Made by a program: the position numbers and the translations under genes
Origin: Embleya sp045207785
GTDB taxonomy: Bacteria > Actinomycetota > Actinomycetes > Streptomycetales > Streptomycetaceae
Assembly (NCBI RefSeq): GCF_045207785.1
Contig: NZ_CP108776.1
Coordinates: 992,001-1,056,000, forward strand
Reading direction: 5' to 3'
Length of the DNA stretch: 64,000 bases
The notes under the pieces: generated by a model
The model's input: the letters and a program-made list of their open reading frames with translations, nothing else
Told to the model about the DNA's origin: nothing
Database searches by the model: none
Shown: one piece after another, positions 40,881 through 48,321 of the stretch
How the letters are laid out: the number at the start of each line of letters is the position of its first letter
How positions within the stretch are numbered: the first letter of the stretch is position 1

Positions 40881-41567
40881 TCAGCGGACCTCCCGCAACA
40901 ACCCACCGTCCGCGACCCGCAAAAGCGCATCGGCAACACAATCCGCCGCCACCCCCACCCCCGCCACAGCCCACCGCTGCATGGCAATCCGCACCGCAGC
41001 ATTAGCCGCCCCCGCGGCCAAGTGCACCGCGAGCTCATCCGCCCCCATCCCCACCCGCGCCGCAATGACCGGCCGCAACCGCTGCTCGCATTCGTGATGC
41101 ACCCCGAGCCACACCGCCCGCAACGCCGGATGCCCATCCGCGGTCCGCAGGACGACCCGCAACTGCGCGTCGTCCACCCCGTCCACCTCCCGCGCGTGCC
41201 GCATCGCCGCGCGATACGACGTGTCCATCGCCGCGAGCAGCCCCAGCCCGGGATCACACGCCGCCAGCCGCTCCACCCAATCGCGCGTCCCGGCCGAGAG
41301 CACCGGCGCGACGGTCTCCTCCTTGCTGCGGAAGTAGCGGTAGAACGTGCGCAGCGCCATCCCCGCCGCATCCGCGATGTCCTCGACGGTCGTGTCGTCG
41401 AACCCCCGCTCGGCGAACATCCGCACCGCGACTCGGGACACCTCCGTACGGGTATCGGCCTTCCGCCGCTCGGTCAACGACGGCCGACCCACCCGGCCGA
41501 CACGGGCGGGTGGCCGATCGGACGGACCGGTTCGCGAAGCGGTCGAGGCAGCATCCATGTGGGCCAT
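40881..41567 (-). CDS. TetR-family transcriptional regulator
   Basis: A 228-residue regulator. The helix-turn-helix lies at about 35-80: EVSRVAVRMFAERGFDDTTV, EDIADAAGMALRTFYRYFRS with KEE. The C-terminal ligand domain is a helical bundle with HECEQRLRPVIAARVGMGAD. Two ATGs (41567 and 41558) are possible. It diverges from the SDR gene, and the gap contains an AGTGTGC-N8-GCACACT palindrome, probably its operator. Likely a repressor of the SDR gene. Confidence 0.88.
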   Translation of the reverse strand: MAHMDAASTASRTGPSDRPPARVGRVGRPSLTERRKADTRTEVSRVAVRMFAERGFDDTTVEDIADAAGMALRTFYRYFRSKEETVAPVLSAGTRDWVERLAACDPGLGLLAAMDTSYRAAMRHAREVDGVDDAQLRVVLRTADGHPALRAVWLGVHHECEQRLRPVIAARVGMGADELAVHLAAGAANAAVRIAMQRWAVAGVGVAADCVADALLRVADGGLLREVR

Positions 41568-41615
41568 TCTACGGACCCCACCCGGAATTAATGGCACGTT
41601 GTGCACGTTAGGCGT

Positions 41616-41637
41616 AGTGTGCAAAACGGAGCACACT
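41616..41637. promoter_or_regulatory. Palindromic operator in TetR/SDR gap
   Basis: AGTGTGC, eight bases, GCACACT: a perfect 7-8-7 inverted repeat 35 bases upstream of the SDR start. Two GCACGTT direct repeats lie just before it (41594 and 41603). A TetR-type site is expected here. Confidence 0.5.
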
Positions 41638-41672
41638 CCAGCCCGCCACAGCGCAAGAAAGCAGGCCCTGAC

Positions 41673-42464
41673 ATGAACCGCTTCGACAACCGCCGCATCC
41701 TGGTCACCGGCGCCGGCTCGGGCATCGGACAGGCGACGGCGCTCCGGCTGCTGCGCGAAGGCGGCCGGGTCGTCGCGGCCGACGTGGTCACGGACAGCCT
41801 CGCCAAGACGCGCGAACTCGCCGAGAAGGAAGGCACCGCCGACCGCCTCGGCATCCTCGTACTCGACATCGCCGACGAGTCCTCCGTCGTCGAAGGCGTC
41901 CGCAACACCGTCACCGAACTGGGCGGCCTCGACGTACTGGTCAACGCGGCCGGCATCCTGCGCGCCGAGCACACCCACCTGACCTCGCTCGACATGTGGA
42001 ACCGCATCATCACGGTCAACCTCACCGGCACGTTCCTGGTGACCCGCGAGGCGCTCCCCGCCCTCCTGGAGACCGGTAACGGTGTCGTCGTCAACTTCAG
42101 CTCGACCTCGGCGGCGTTCGCCCACCCGTACATGGCGGCCTACGCGGCGAGCAAGGGCGGCATCCAGTCCTTCACCCATTCCCTCGCCCTCGAATACGGC
42201 AAGCAGGGACTGCGTGCGGTCAACGTCGCCCCCGGCAGCATCAAGTCCGGTATCACCGACGCGACTTCGGGCTACCTCCCGACGGACACCGACTGGGAGC
42301 TCTTCGCCAAGCTCTCCCCGATCCTGGCCACCGACCTCGAATCCGGCGGCGCCCCGATGGCCGGCCCCGACACCGTCGCGGGCGTCATCGCGATGCTCGC
42401 CTCCGACGACGGCGCCTTCATCACCGGCACCGAAATCCGAGTGGACGGCGGCACCCACGCCTGA
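41673..42464 (+). CDS. Short-chain dehydrogenase/reductase (SDR)
   Basis: A 263-residue classical SDR. The cofactor motif is TGAGSGIG (near residue 11), followed by LVNAAGILRA (NAG motif), the catalytic Ser in NFSSTSAAF, and YAASKGG (Tyr-x-x-x-Lys). The C-terminus GTEIRVDGGTHA is standard. The start at MNRFDNRR is chosen because the glycine motif follows at the usual distance. It diverges from a TetR regulator that probably responds to its substrate. Substrate unknown. Confidence 0.92.
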   Translation: MNRFDNRRILVTGAGSGIGQATALRLLREGGRVVAADVVTDSLAKTRELAEKEGTADRLGILVLDIADESSVVEGVRNTVTELGGLDVLVNAAGILRAEHTHLTSLDMWNRIITVNLTGTFLVTREALPALLETGNGVVVNFSSTSAAFAHPYMAAYAASKGGIQSFTHSLALEYGKQGLRAVNVAPGSIKSGITDATSGYLPTDTDWELFAKLSPILATDLESGGAPMAGPDTVAGVIAMLASDDGAFITGTEIRVDGGTHA

Positions 42465-42497
42465 CCCTCACCCCCGGGGCACCCCCTCCCCAAGTCC

Positions 42498-43058
42498 TCA
42501 ACCGTCGGCGTTGACCCGCCGGGCGAGGTGTTTGGGCAGGGGGTAGGGGCGTTCGGGCGGGAGGAGGCGCTGGGCCTGCGTGGTCCGGCCGGCGCGCAGC
42601 AGGTCGGCGATACGCCGCGTGAGCGGGGTCAAGTCGGTGACACCGACCACCCATTCGTCGTTGAAGGTACGAATCAGGTCACGACCGATGCCGACCTGGA
42701 TGCTGTACTGATTCAGCGCCGCGCCGCGCAGCGAGCGCTCGGGGTCCCATTGGACATGCACGTCCGCGCCCTCGACCGACCCCTCCGTCGACACCGCCCG
42801 GCCGAGCGCGTCCTCGAAGCCGGCCCGCGTGATCCGCACGGCCAACACCCGTTCCTGCCCCGCCTTTCGCCCCCAGTCGCTGCGATGCATCAGCCAGCGG
42901 TACGACGGCTTGATCCACGTCATCCGCCCGAACGAGAACGGCGCGACGAACCGCCCCTCCCGCAAGGCGGGTTCGGCGACAGCCGGCGCGTACGCCTGAT
43001 AGACGACCAGAGTCGTGGCATCGAAGTCGGCCCGCACCTGCCGCAACATCATCCCCAT
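42498..43058 (-). CDS. DUF4291-family protein
   Basis: A 186-residue protein matching DUF4291: LVVYQAYAPAVAEPALREG, then GRMTWIKPSYRWLMHRSDWG and KAGQERVLAVRITRAGFEDA, with the later WDPERSLRG and LNQYSIQVGIGRDLIRTF. Three methionines at the N-terminus (residues 1, 3, 4) leave the exact start open. The family is widespread in bacteria and fungi and has no known function. The gene is convergent with the SDR gene at 33 bases. Confidence 0.85.
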   Translation of the reverse strand: MGMMLRQVRADFDATTLVVYQAYAPAVAEPALREGRFVAPFSFGRMTWIKPSYRWLMHRSDWGRKAGQERVLAVRITRAGFEDALGRAVSTEGSVEGADVHVQWDPERSLRGAALNQYSIQVGIGRDLIRTFNDEWVVGVTDLTPLTRRIADLLRAGRTTQAQRLLPPERPYPLPKHLARRVNADG

Positions 43059-43193
43059 GCCGCCAGACGCTGCCAGGCAACGCACCTGACGGCTACGGAA
43101 TTGTGCGATACCTCGCAACCGACGCCGCTACGACGACACTCGTCCACCACAGAAAACGGTCCTGACCTGATGGGATCCCGTCACCGAGCTCGG

Positions 43194-43226
43194 AAGGGGG
43201 CCGCCACGCGAAGTGGTGGGCCCCTT
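43194..43226. terminator. Hairpin terminator of VOC gene
   Basis: A 14-bp imperfect stem (AAGGGGGCCGCCAC with GTGGTGGGCCCCTT), loop GCGAA, just downstream of the minus-strand VOC gene and upstream of the DUF4291 gene. Confidence 0.7.
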
Positions 43227-43243
43227 GCGGGTTTTCGGTGGGT

Positions 43244-43585
43244 TCAGGCGCTCACGTATTCGAAGACCGCGCCGTCCGGGTGGCGCAGGATCGCGCGGCG
43301 GCCGTTGGGGGTGGCCGTCGGCGGGGCGATCAGCTCCGCGCCGTGGGCGGTCAGGTCCGCGACCGTCGCGTCCAGGTCCTCGACGCCCAGCGTGGCCGCG
43401 ACGCCGCTGAAGCGGGCCGCCGGCTCGTCCGGTCCGGCGAACACCAGGAACGGCCCGGTGGCGGCCAACTCCAGTCCGGCGAAGGCGAATCGGGTCGCCG
43501 GCTCGCCGGTCAGGCGCTCGTAGAAGGCCGCCGCCGCGTCCAGGTCGGGTACGTGTCGACGCACTGTCACCGATGTGATCGTCAT
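43244..43585 (-). CDS. VOC-superfamily (glyoxalase-like) protein
   Basis: A 113-residue single-domain VOC protein: VTVRRHVPDLDAAAAFYERL, GPFLVFAGPDE, ATLGVEDLDATVADLTAHGA and the C-terminal AILRHPDGAVFEYVSA. The last Glu is a usual metal ligand; a leading His lies at VRRH. The start is MTITSVTV. Substrate unknown. It is followed by a hairpin terminator and appears to be a single-gene unit. Confidence 0.88.
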   Translation of the reverse strand: MTITSVTVRRHVPDLDAAAAFYERLTGEPATRFAFAGLELAATGPFLVFAGPDEPAARFSGVAATLGVEDLDATVADLTAHGAELIAPPTATPNGRRAILRHPDGAVFEYVSA

Positions 43586-43669
43586 GCCCACAGTCTCCCG
43601 TACCCGGTAGGCCGGTCGGACACCGGTCCGGCCGTAGTGCCCTCTCGCCTCGCGCGGCCTTCGGCGCGC

Positions 43670-43691
43670 TTGTCCTCGAACGCCGGGCGGG
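43670..43691 (-). repeat. Single degenerate copy of 22-bp repeat
   Basis: GTCCTCGAACGCCGGGCGGG is one isolated, slightly degenerate minus-oriented copy in the gap between the VOC gene and the membrane protein gene. Confidence 0.7.
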
Positions 43692-43737
43692 CCGGATTTT
43701 CCCCTGCGTTCGCGGATGCATCCGGGCTCGGGTTCCG

Positions 43738-44160
43738 TCAGCGGAAGATGCCGCGGTCCCTGCGCATGTGTGGTGCGACCACGTTGCGTGGGCGGTTGAA
43801 CAGGATCACCGTCGCCTGCACCACGGCGACCGCGAGGGCGATCAGGATCGCGGCCATCGACAGATAGCCCCAGAACGCCGCGGGGTCCTCGCCATCCGCC
43901 GCGAACCACGGCGACACCGCGATCACGACGGACAGGCACCACATCTGGACCGCCACCAACGCCATCGCGCGCACCAGGCCACGCCGGGCCGGGTCGCCCA
44001 GCGGCAGCGCGCGGAAGGCGAGCACGACGTCGTCGGCCACGCTCGCGCTGCGCCAGACGTCGGTCGTGCGATTCGTCAGGCCGATCGAGGACATGAACGC
44101 GAAATAGGTCAGCCACAACCGCATGCGCACCGCACCTCTTCCCCCCGCCGACGCCGACAT
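43738..44160 (-). CDS. Small membrane protein, unknown function
   Basis: About 140 residues with three hydrophobic segments: MRLWLTYFAFMSSIG at the start, MALVAVQMWCLSVVIAVSPW in the middle and AAILIALAVAVVQATVILFN near the end, followed by a basic tail (RPRNVVAPHMRRDRGIF). No family recognised. The start is uncertain: MSASAGG at 44160 is used, but MRLWLTY 12 codons in is as good and fits a membrane protein starting directly with a helix. Confidence 0.65.
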   Translation of the reverse strand: MSASAGGRGAVRMRLWLTYFAFMSSIGLTNRTTDVWRSASVADDVVLAFRALPLGDPARRGLVRAMALVAVQMWCLSVVIAVSPWFAADGEDPAAFWGYLSMAAILIALAVAVVQATVILFNRPRNVVAPHMRRDRGIFR

Positions 44161-44323
44161 GCGGCGCCTTGCCTCACGTGTCACCACCATTCTCGCGCAG
44201 CCCTCGCAGCCGCCACACGGCGGCTCATGACGGGGTGTCAGGAACTAGACTGGATCGGGCGGAACCGATCCGGACGGGGACAGCCCATGACGATCACGGA
44301 CGCGACCGTGCATACCGATCACC

Positions 44324-44536
44324 GTGCACGGCGAGTCGGTGATCGAGGTGTGCTTCGAGCCGGCGGGCAACACCTATGAACTCCCTCCGGGCCGGCGGGT
44401 GTACGCCAGGGCGTCGCTGCGTCAGGTCGCGCACTTGGAGATCGTCTACACGCCGGGCGTGGTGACGGTGTGGCTGCCGGGCGTGGTCGACGTGCTCGAC
44501 CACGACGGGCGGCTGCTCGACACGCTGCGGACGTAA
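44324..44536 (+). CDS. Small beta-rich hypothetical protein
   Basis: A 70-residue protein: HGESVIEVCFEPAGNTYELP, then ARASLRQVAHLEIVYTPGVV and VWLPGVVDVLDHDGRLL. The strand pattern is plausible and the codon use is genomic. The start is doubtful. A well-placed ATG with GGACGGGGA upstream at 44287 gives MTITDATVHTDH in another frame, and the join ITVHGESV would follow naturally after a one-base shift near 44315. Either this gene has a start-region frameshift or a sequencing error, or translation begins at the GTG at 44324. It is convergent with the ribbon-helix-helix gene. Confidence 0.55.
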   Translation: MHGESVIEVCFEPAGNTYELPPGRRVYARASLRQVAHLEIVYTPGVVTVWLPGVVDVLDHDGRLLDTLRT

Positions 44537-44552
44537 CGGCCCGTGGACGGCC

Positions 44553-44762
44553 CTACTCGGTGGCCGGGTTGCGCTGTTCGCGCTCCTCGGTGGCGCGCCG
44601 GCGGTCGTCGACGGCGTTGCCGGTGAGGGCCTCCGTACGGTGTCCGCGCGCGATGTAGTCGAGGACGATCGCCTCGATCGCGTCCTGGGCGTTGCGTACA
44701 CCGGACATGACCATGACCTCGATCACGACGTTCGCGTCCAGGCTGATGTTGACCTTGGCCAT
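44553..44762 (-). CDS. Ribbon-helix-helix (VapB-like) protein
   Basis: A 69-residue protein: MAKVNISLDANVVIEVMVMS, then GVRNAQDAIEAIVLDYIARG, the short N-terminal strand plus two helices of a ribbon-helix-helix fold similar to VapB-type antitoxins, with a charged C-terminal tail. No PIN-domain toxin gene lies beside it, so it is either an orphan antitoxin or a small DNA-binding regulator. The start has GGGAG upstream. Confidence 0.55.
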   Translation of the reverse strand: MAKVNISLDANVVIEVMVMSGVRNAQDAIEAIVLDYIARGHRTEALTGNAVDDRRRATEEREQRNPATE

Positions 44763-44991
44763 CGACGACTCCCTCGGCTCGACCCGTCCCGCTGAACAAC
44801 CCGCCCCCGGCTCACGGCCGACGCGCACGCGATACGCGATCACGCGCGTCACCCGCGCGAGGGGACTCTATCGGCCGTTCGAGGGGTTCCCGGCCGCGCC
44901 GCGTCTGAATCGGGCCGACCCGGTGGATGCAATCAAGCATGTGCGCTCGCGCACGGCCCCTGCCTCCGTGCCGAAGGCGAGTCGGATACCT

Positions 44992-45738
44992 GTGACCTCG
45001 GAAGACCCGCTCGTCGTCATGTCGGGCGTGAACAAGCACTTCGGGTCGCTGCACGTGCTTCGCGACATCGACCTGACGGTCGCGAAGAACGAGGTCGTCG
45101 TGCTGATCGGGCCCTCGGGATCCGGCAAGTCGACACTGTGCCGCACCATCAACCGGCTGGAGACGATCGACTCCGGTTCGATCACGATCGACGGCCTGCC
45201 GCTCCCGGCCGAGGGGCGCGGGCTGGCCCGGCTGCGGTCCGACGTCGGCATGGTGTTCCAGTCATTCAACCTCTTTGCGCACAAGACCGTCCTGGAGAAC
45301 GTGACGCTCGCGCAGATCAAGGTGCGCAAGCGCAGCAAGGTCGAAGCCGTGACGAAGGCTCGCGAACTCCTGGCCCGGGTCGGGCTCTCGGACCAGGCAC
45401 CCAAGTACCCCGCGCAGCTCTCCGGCGGCCAGCAGCAGCGGGTGGCGATCGCGCGATCGCTCGCGATGGACCCCAAGATCATGCTGTTCGACGAGCCGAC
45501 CTCCGCGCTCGACCCGGAGATGATCAACGAGGTCCTGGAGGTCATGCGGACGCTCGCGGTCGAGGGCATGACGATGGTCGTGGTCACCCACGAGATGGGC
45601 TTCGCGCGCTCGGCGGCCAACCGCGTCGTGTTCATGTCGGACGGCCAGATCATGGAGTCGCGCACCCCGGGGGACTTCTTCGACCACCCGCAGACCGACC
45701 GGGCCAAGGACTTCCTGTCCAAGATCCTCAAGCACTGA
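44992..45738 (+). CDS. gluA: Glutamate ABC transporter ATPase
   Basis: A 248-residue ATPase of the polar amino acid uptake (PAAT) family: Walker A GPSGSGKS, GMVFQSFNLFAHKTVLENVT after the Q-loop, signature LSGGQQQRVAIARSLA, Walker B IMLFDEPTSALD and H-loop VTHEMGFA. The start is the GTG at 44992; an ATG at 45019 is an alternative. It opens a four-gene operon with a binding protein and two permeases in the order of gluABCD of Corynebacterium and Streptomyces, which imports glutamate. Confidence 0.93.
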   Translation: MTSEDPLVVMSGVNKHFGSLHVLRDIDLTVAKNEVVVLIGPSGSGKSTLCRTINRLETIDSGSITIDGLPLPAEGRGLARLRSDVGMVFQSFNLFAHKTVLENVTLAQIKVRKRSKVEAVTKARELLARVGLSDQAPKYPAQLSGGQQQRVAIARSLAMDPKIMLFDEPTSALDPEMINEVLEVMRTLAVEGMTMVVVTHEMGFARSAANRVVFMSDGQIMESRTPGDFFDHPQTDRAKDFLSKILKH

Positions 45739-45751
45739 CGGGGGATCGGAC

Positions 45752-46678
45752 ATGCGCGAACCCATCACCACGCGACCCACCCGACCCACTCAAACGGCCC
45801 GGGTCCTCGCCGCGCTGCTCGCCGGCCTGCTCCTCGCCGCGTGCGGCAAGTCCGGTACTCCCCCGCCCAAGGGCCCCGAGCCCAAGGACCTGCCCTCGTA
45901 CCCGGTGGCCACCAACGTCACGCTCGACTCCCCGACGTTCCGCTCGGCCAAGGCACGCGGCCGGTTGATCGTCGGCACCAAGGCCGACCAGCCCTACGTC
46001 GCGCAGCAGGATCCGGCGTCCGGCTACTACTCGGGCTTCGACGTCGAGATCGCCAAGATGATGGCCGCGTCGCTCGGCTTCCCGGTGGACCGCATCGAGT
46101 TCAAGACCATCACCTCGGCCAACCGGGAGACGTCGTTGCAGAACGGCGAGGTCGACTACTACGTCGGGACGTACACGATCAACGACAACCGCAAGAAGCT
46201 CGTCGGCTTCGCCGGGCCGTACTACATGGCCGGCCAGTCGCTCCTGGTGCGCACGGACGAGGACGACATCAACGGCCCCCAGGACCTCGCCGGCAAGAAG
46301 GTCTGCTCGGTCTCGGGCTCGACGCCCTACCAGCGACTCGTGAAGGACTACCCCAAGGCCACCGCCGTCGCCTACGACAGCTATTCGGTATGCGTGGACA
46401 ACCTGATCAGCCTCCAGGTCGACGCGGTCACCACCGACGACACGATCCTGATGGGCTACGCGGCCAAGGTCCCGGATCAGCTCAAGATCGTCGGACAGCC
46501 GTTCTCCAAGGAGCCGTACGGGATCGGCGTGCCGCGCGGGGATCAGACGTTCCGGCTCGCGCTCGACGACGCGATCGTCGCGCACGAACAGAACGGCGAC
46601 TGGAAACGCGCCTACGACGCGACGCTCGGCCTGTCGGGCGTGCCGGCACCCGTGCCGCCGCCCGTGGACCGGTACTAG
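45752..46678 (+). CDS. gluB: Glutamate-binding lipoprotein
   Basis: A 308-residue extracytoplasmic binding protein. The signal peptide ends in LLLAAC (lipidated Cys31). The mature protein shows the PAAT bilobal pattern: LIVGTKADQPYVAQQDPASG, YSGFDVEIAKMMAASLGFPV, NGEVDYYVGTYTINDNRKKL and DLAGKKVCSVSGSTPYQRL. It lies 13 bases after the ATPase gene. Ligand glutamate or a related dicarboxylic amino acid is inferred from operon layout. Confidence 0.9.
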   Translation: MREPITTRPTRPTQTARVLAALLAGLLLAACGKSGTPPPKGPEPKDLPSYPVATNVTLDSPTFRSAKARGRLIVGTKADQPYVAQQDPASGYYSGFDVEIAKMMAASLGFPVDRIEFKTITSANRETSLQNGEVDYYVGTYTINDNRKKLVGFAGPYYMAGQSLLVRTDEDDINGPQDLAGKKVCSVSGSTPYQRLVKDYPKATAVAYDSYSVCVDNLISLQVDAVTTDDTILMGYAAKVPDQLKIVGQPFSKEPYGIGVPRGDQTFRLALDDAIVAHEQNGDWKRAYDATLGLSGVPAPVPPPVDRY

Positions 46679-46693
46679 AGGAAGGCGTCGACC

Positions 46694-47338
46694 ATGGATG
46701 TCCTGCTCGACAACTTCGCCCTCTTCCGCAAGGGCTTCGTCGGCACGGTCGAACTGACCCTGGTCTCCTCGGCGATCGCGCTCGCGCTCGGGGTGCTGAT
46801 GGCCGGGTTTCGGGTCTCGCCGGTACGGCCGTTGCGGGTCCTGGGCGGCGCGTGGGTGACCGTGCTCCGCAACACCCCGCTCACGCTGCTGTTCTTCGCC
46901 GTCGTCCTCGGACTGCCGCGCTTCGGCGTGGTGTTGCCGTTCTTCACCCTCGCGGTGCTGACCCTGGGCTGCTACACCTCGGCGTTCATCTGCGAGGCGG
47001 TCCGCTCGGGCATCAACACCGTGCCGGTCGGGCAGGGCGAGGCGGCCCGCAGCCTGGGCATGGACTTCAGCCAGACGCTCAACCTGATCGTCCTGCCGCA
47101 GGCGGTCCGCGCGGTCATCCCTCCGATCGGCAGCACGCTGATCGCACTCGCCAAGAACACCGCGATCGCGGGCTCGTTCAGCGTGACCGAACTCCTCGGC
47201 ACGTACCGCCCGCTCAACGAACTCGGCTACGACATCGTCGTGACGTTCATCTGGATCGCCGTCGGCTACCTGATCATCACGCTCTCGATCAGCGCCCTGT
47301 TCGGGTTCCTGGAAAAGCGCCTGGAGGTGGCCCGATGA
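46694..47338 (+). CDS. gluC: Glutamate ABC transporter permease 1
   Basis: A 214-residue permease of the HisM type with about five helices. FRKGFVGTVELTLVSSAIAL opens it, followed by VTVLRNTPLTLLFFAVVLG and the EAA loop AARSLGMDFSQTLNLIVLPQ. It has GAGGAAGG upstream and overlaps the second permease by ATGA. Confidence 0.93.
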   Translation: MDVLLDNFALFRKGFVGTVELTLVSSAIALALGVLMAGFRVSPVRPLRVLGGAWVTVLRNTPLTLLFFAVVLGLPRFGVVLPFFTLAVLTLGCYTSAFICEAVRSGINTVPVGQGEAARSLGMDFSQTLNLIVLPQAVRAVIPPIGSTLIALAKNTAIAGSFSVTELLGTYRPLNELGYDIVVTFIWIAVGYLIITLSISALFGFLEKRLEVAR

Positions 47339-48144
47339 GCACCGAGTCCTCGGCGCTGTACGACGTCCCGGGCCCGAAGGCCCTTGCCAGGCACCGCACC
47401 TACGGCTGGATCGTCACCGGGCTCCTCGTCTGCCTGGTGGCGTGGGTCGTGTACAAGCTGATCGACACCGGCCAGTTCGACAGCGACAAGTGGGCCCCGT
47501 TCCAGTACGTCGGTGTCCAGGAACTGCTGCTGCGCGGCCTCAGGAACACGCTGGAGGTGTTCGCGTGGGCGGCGGTCCTGTCGCTGCTCTTCGGCGCGTT
47601 CTTCGCGGCCGGGCGGCTGTCCGAGCACCGGCTGATCCGCTGGCTCGCGGGCATCGTGGTGGAGTTCTTCCGCGCGATGCCGGTGCTGGTGATGATCTTC
47701 TTCATCTTCATCGCGATGAAGGTCGAGCCGCGGCTCGCGCTGATCTCGGGCCTGACCCTGTACAACGGCTCGGTCCTCGCCGAGGTCTTCCGCAGCGGCG
47801 TCAACGCGGTCCCCAAGGGCCAGAGCGAGGCGGCGTACGCGCTGGGCATGCGCAAGACCACGGTGATGACCAGCATCCTGATCCCGCAGGCGGTGCGCAC
47901 GATGCTGCCGACGATCATCAGCCAGCTGGTCGTGACCCTGAAGGACACCTCGCTCGGATACCTGATCTCCTACGAGGAGTTCCTCTACGCCGGCAAGCAG
48001 ATCGCCACGAACCTCGACTACAGCCTCCCCTTCATCCCGGTCGTCATGGTGATCGCGCCGATCTACATCGGCATGTGCATGCTCCTGTCCGGCCTCGCCC
48101 GCTACCTGGAAGGCAGCAAAAGGCGGCGCCAAAAGGGCATCTGA
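47335..48144 (+). CDS. gluD: Glutamate ABC transporter permease 2
   Basis: A 269-residue permease paired with GluC. LRNTLEVFAWAAVLSLLFG and VVEFFRAMPVLVMIFFIFIA are helices; the EAA loop is AAYALGMRKTTVMTSILIPQ. The ATG overlaps the GluC stop. It is the last gene of the operon. Confidence 0.93.
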   Translation: MSTESSALYDVPGPKALARHRTYGWIVTGLLVCLVAWVVYKLIDTGQFDSDKWAPFQYVGVQELLLRGLRNTLEVFAWAAVLSLLFGAFFAAGRLSEHRLIRWLAGIVVEFFRAMPVLVMIFFIFIAMKVEPRLALISGLTLYNGSVLAEVFRSGVNAVPKGQSEAAYALGMRKTTVMTSILIPQAVRTMLPTIISQLVVTLKDTSLGYLISYEEFLYAGKQIATNLDYSLPFIPVVMVIAPIYIGMCMLLSGLARYLEGSKRRRQKGI

Positions 48145-48321
48145 CCCACCGTCTGTGCCGGCTCGGGCGAACCGCCGATATTCGCTGGGCACTTCGCTCA
48201 CGCGGCGGTAGAGTCCCAACCGCGGGGGCGGCTCCGCGGCGTGCTTCCTTCTCACCTCTGACAATGATCAGCGCGCCCACTCTCCGCCCTCGCTTCGGCT
48301 TTTTCGGGGGGAGCGCAGTAC

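Noticed and set aside
44553..44762. A complete VapBC toxin-antitoxin pair
   Set aside because: Only the ribbon-helix-helix protein is present. The neighbouring 70-aa protein is convergent and has no PIN-domain acidic residues.
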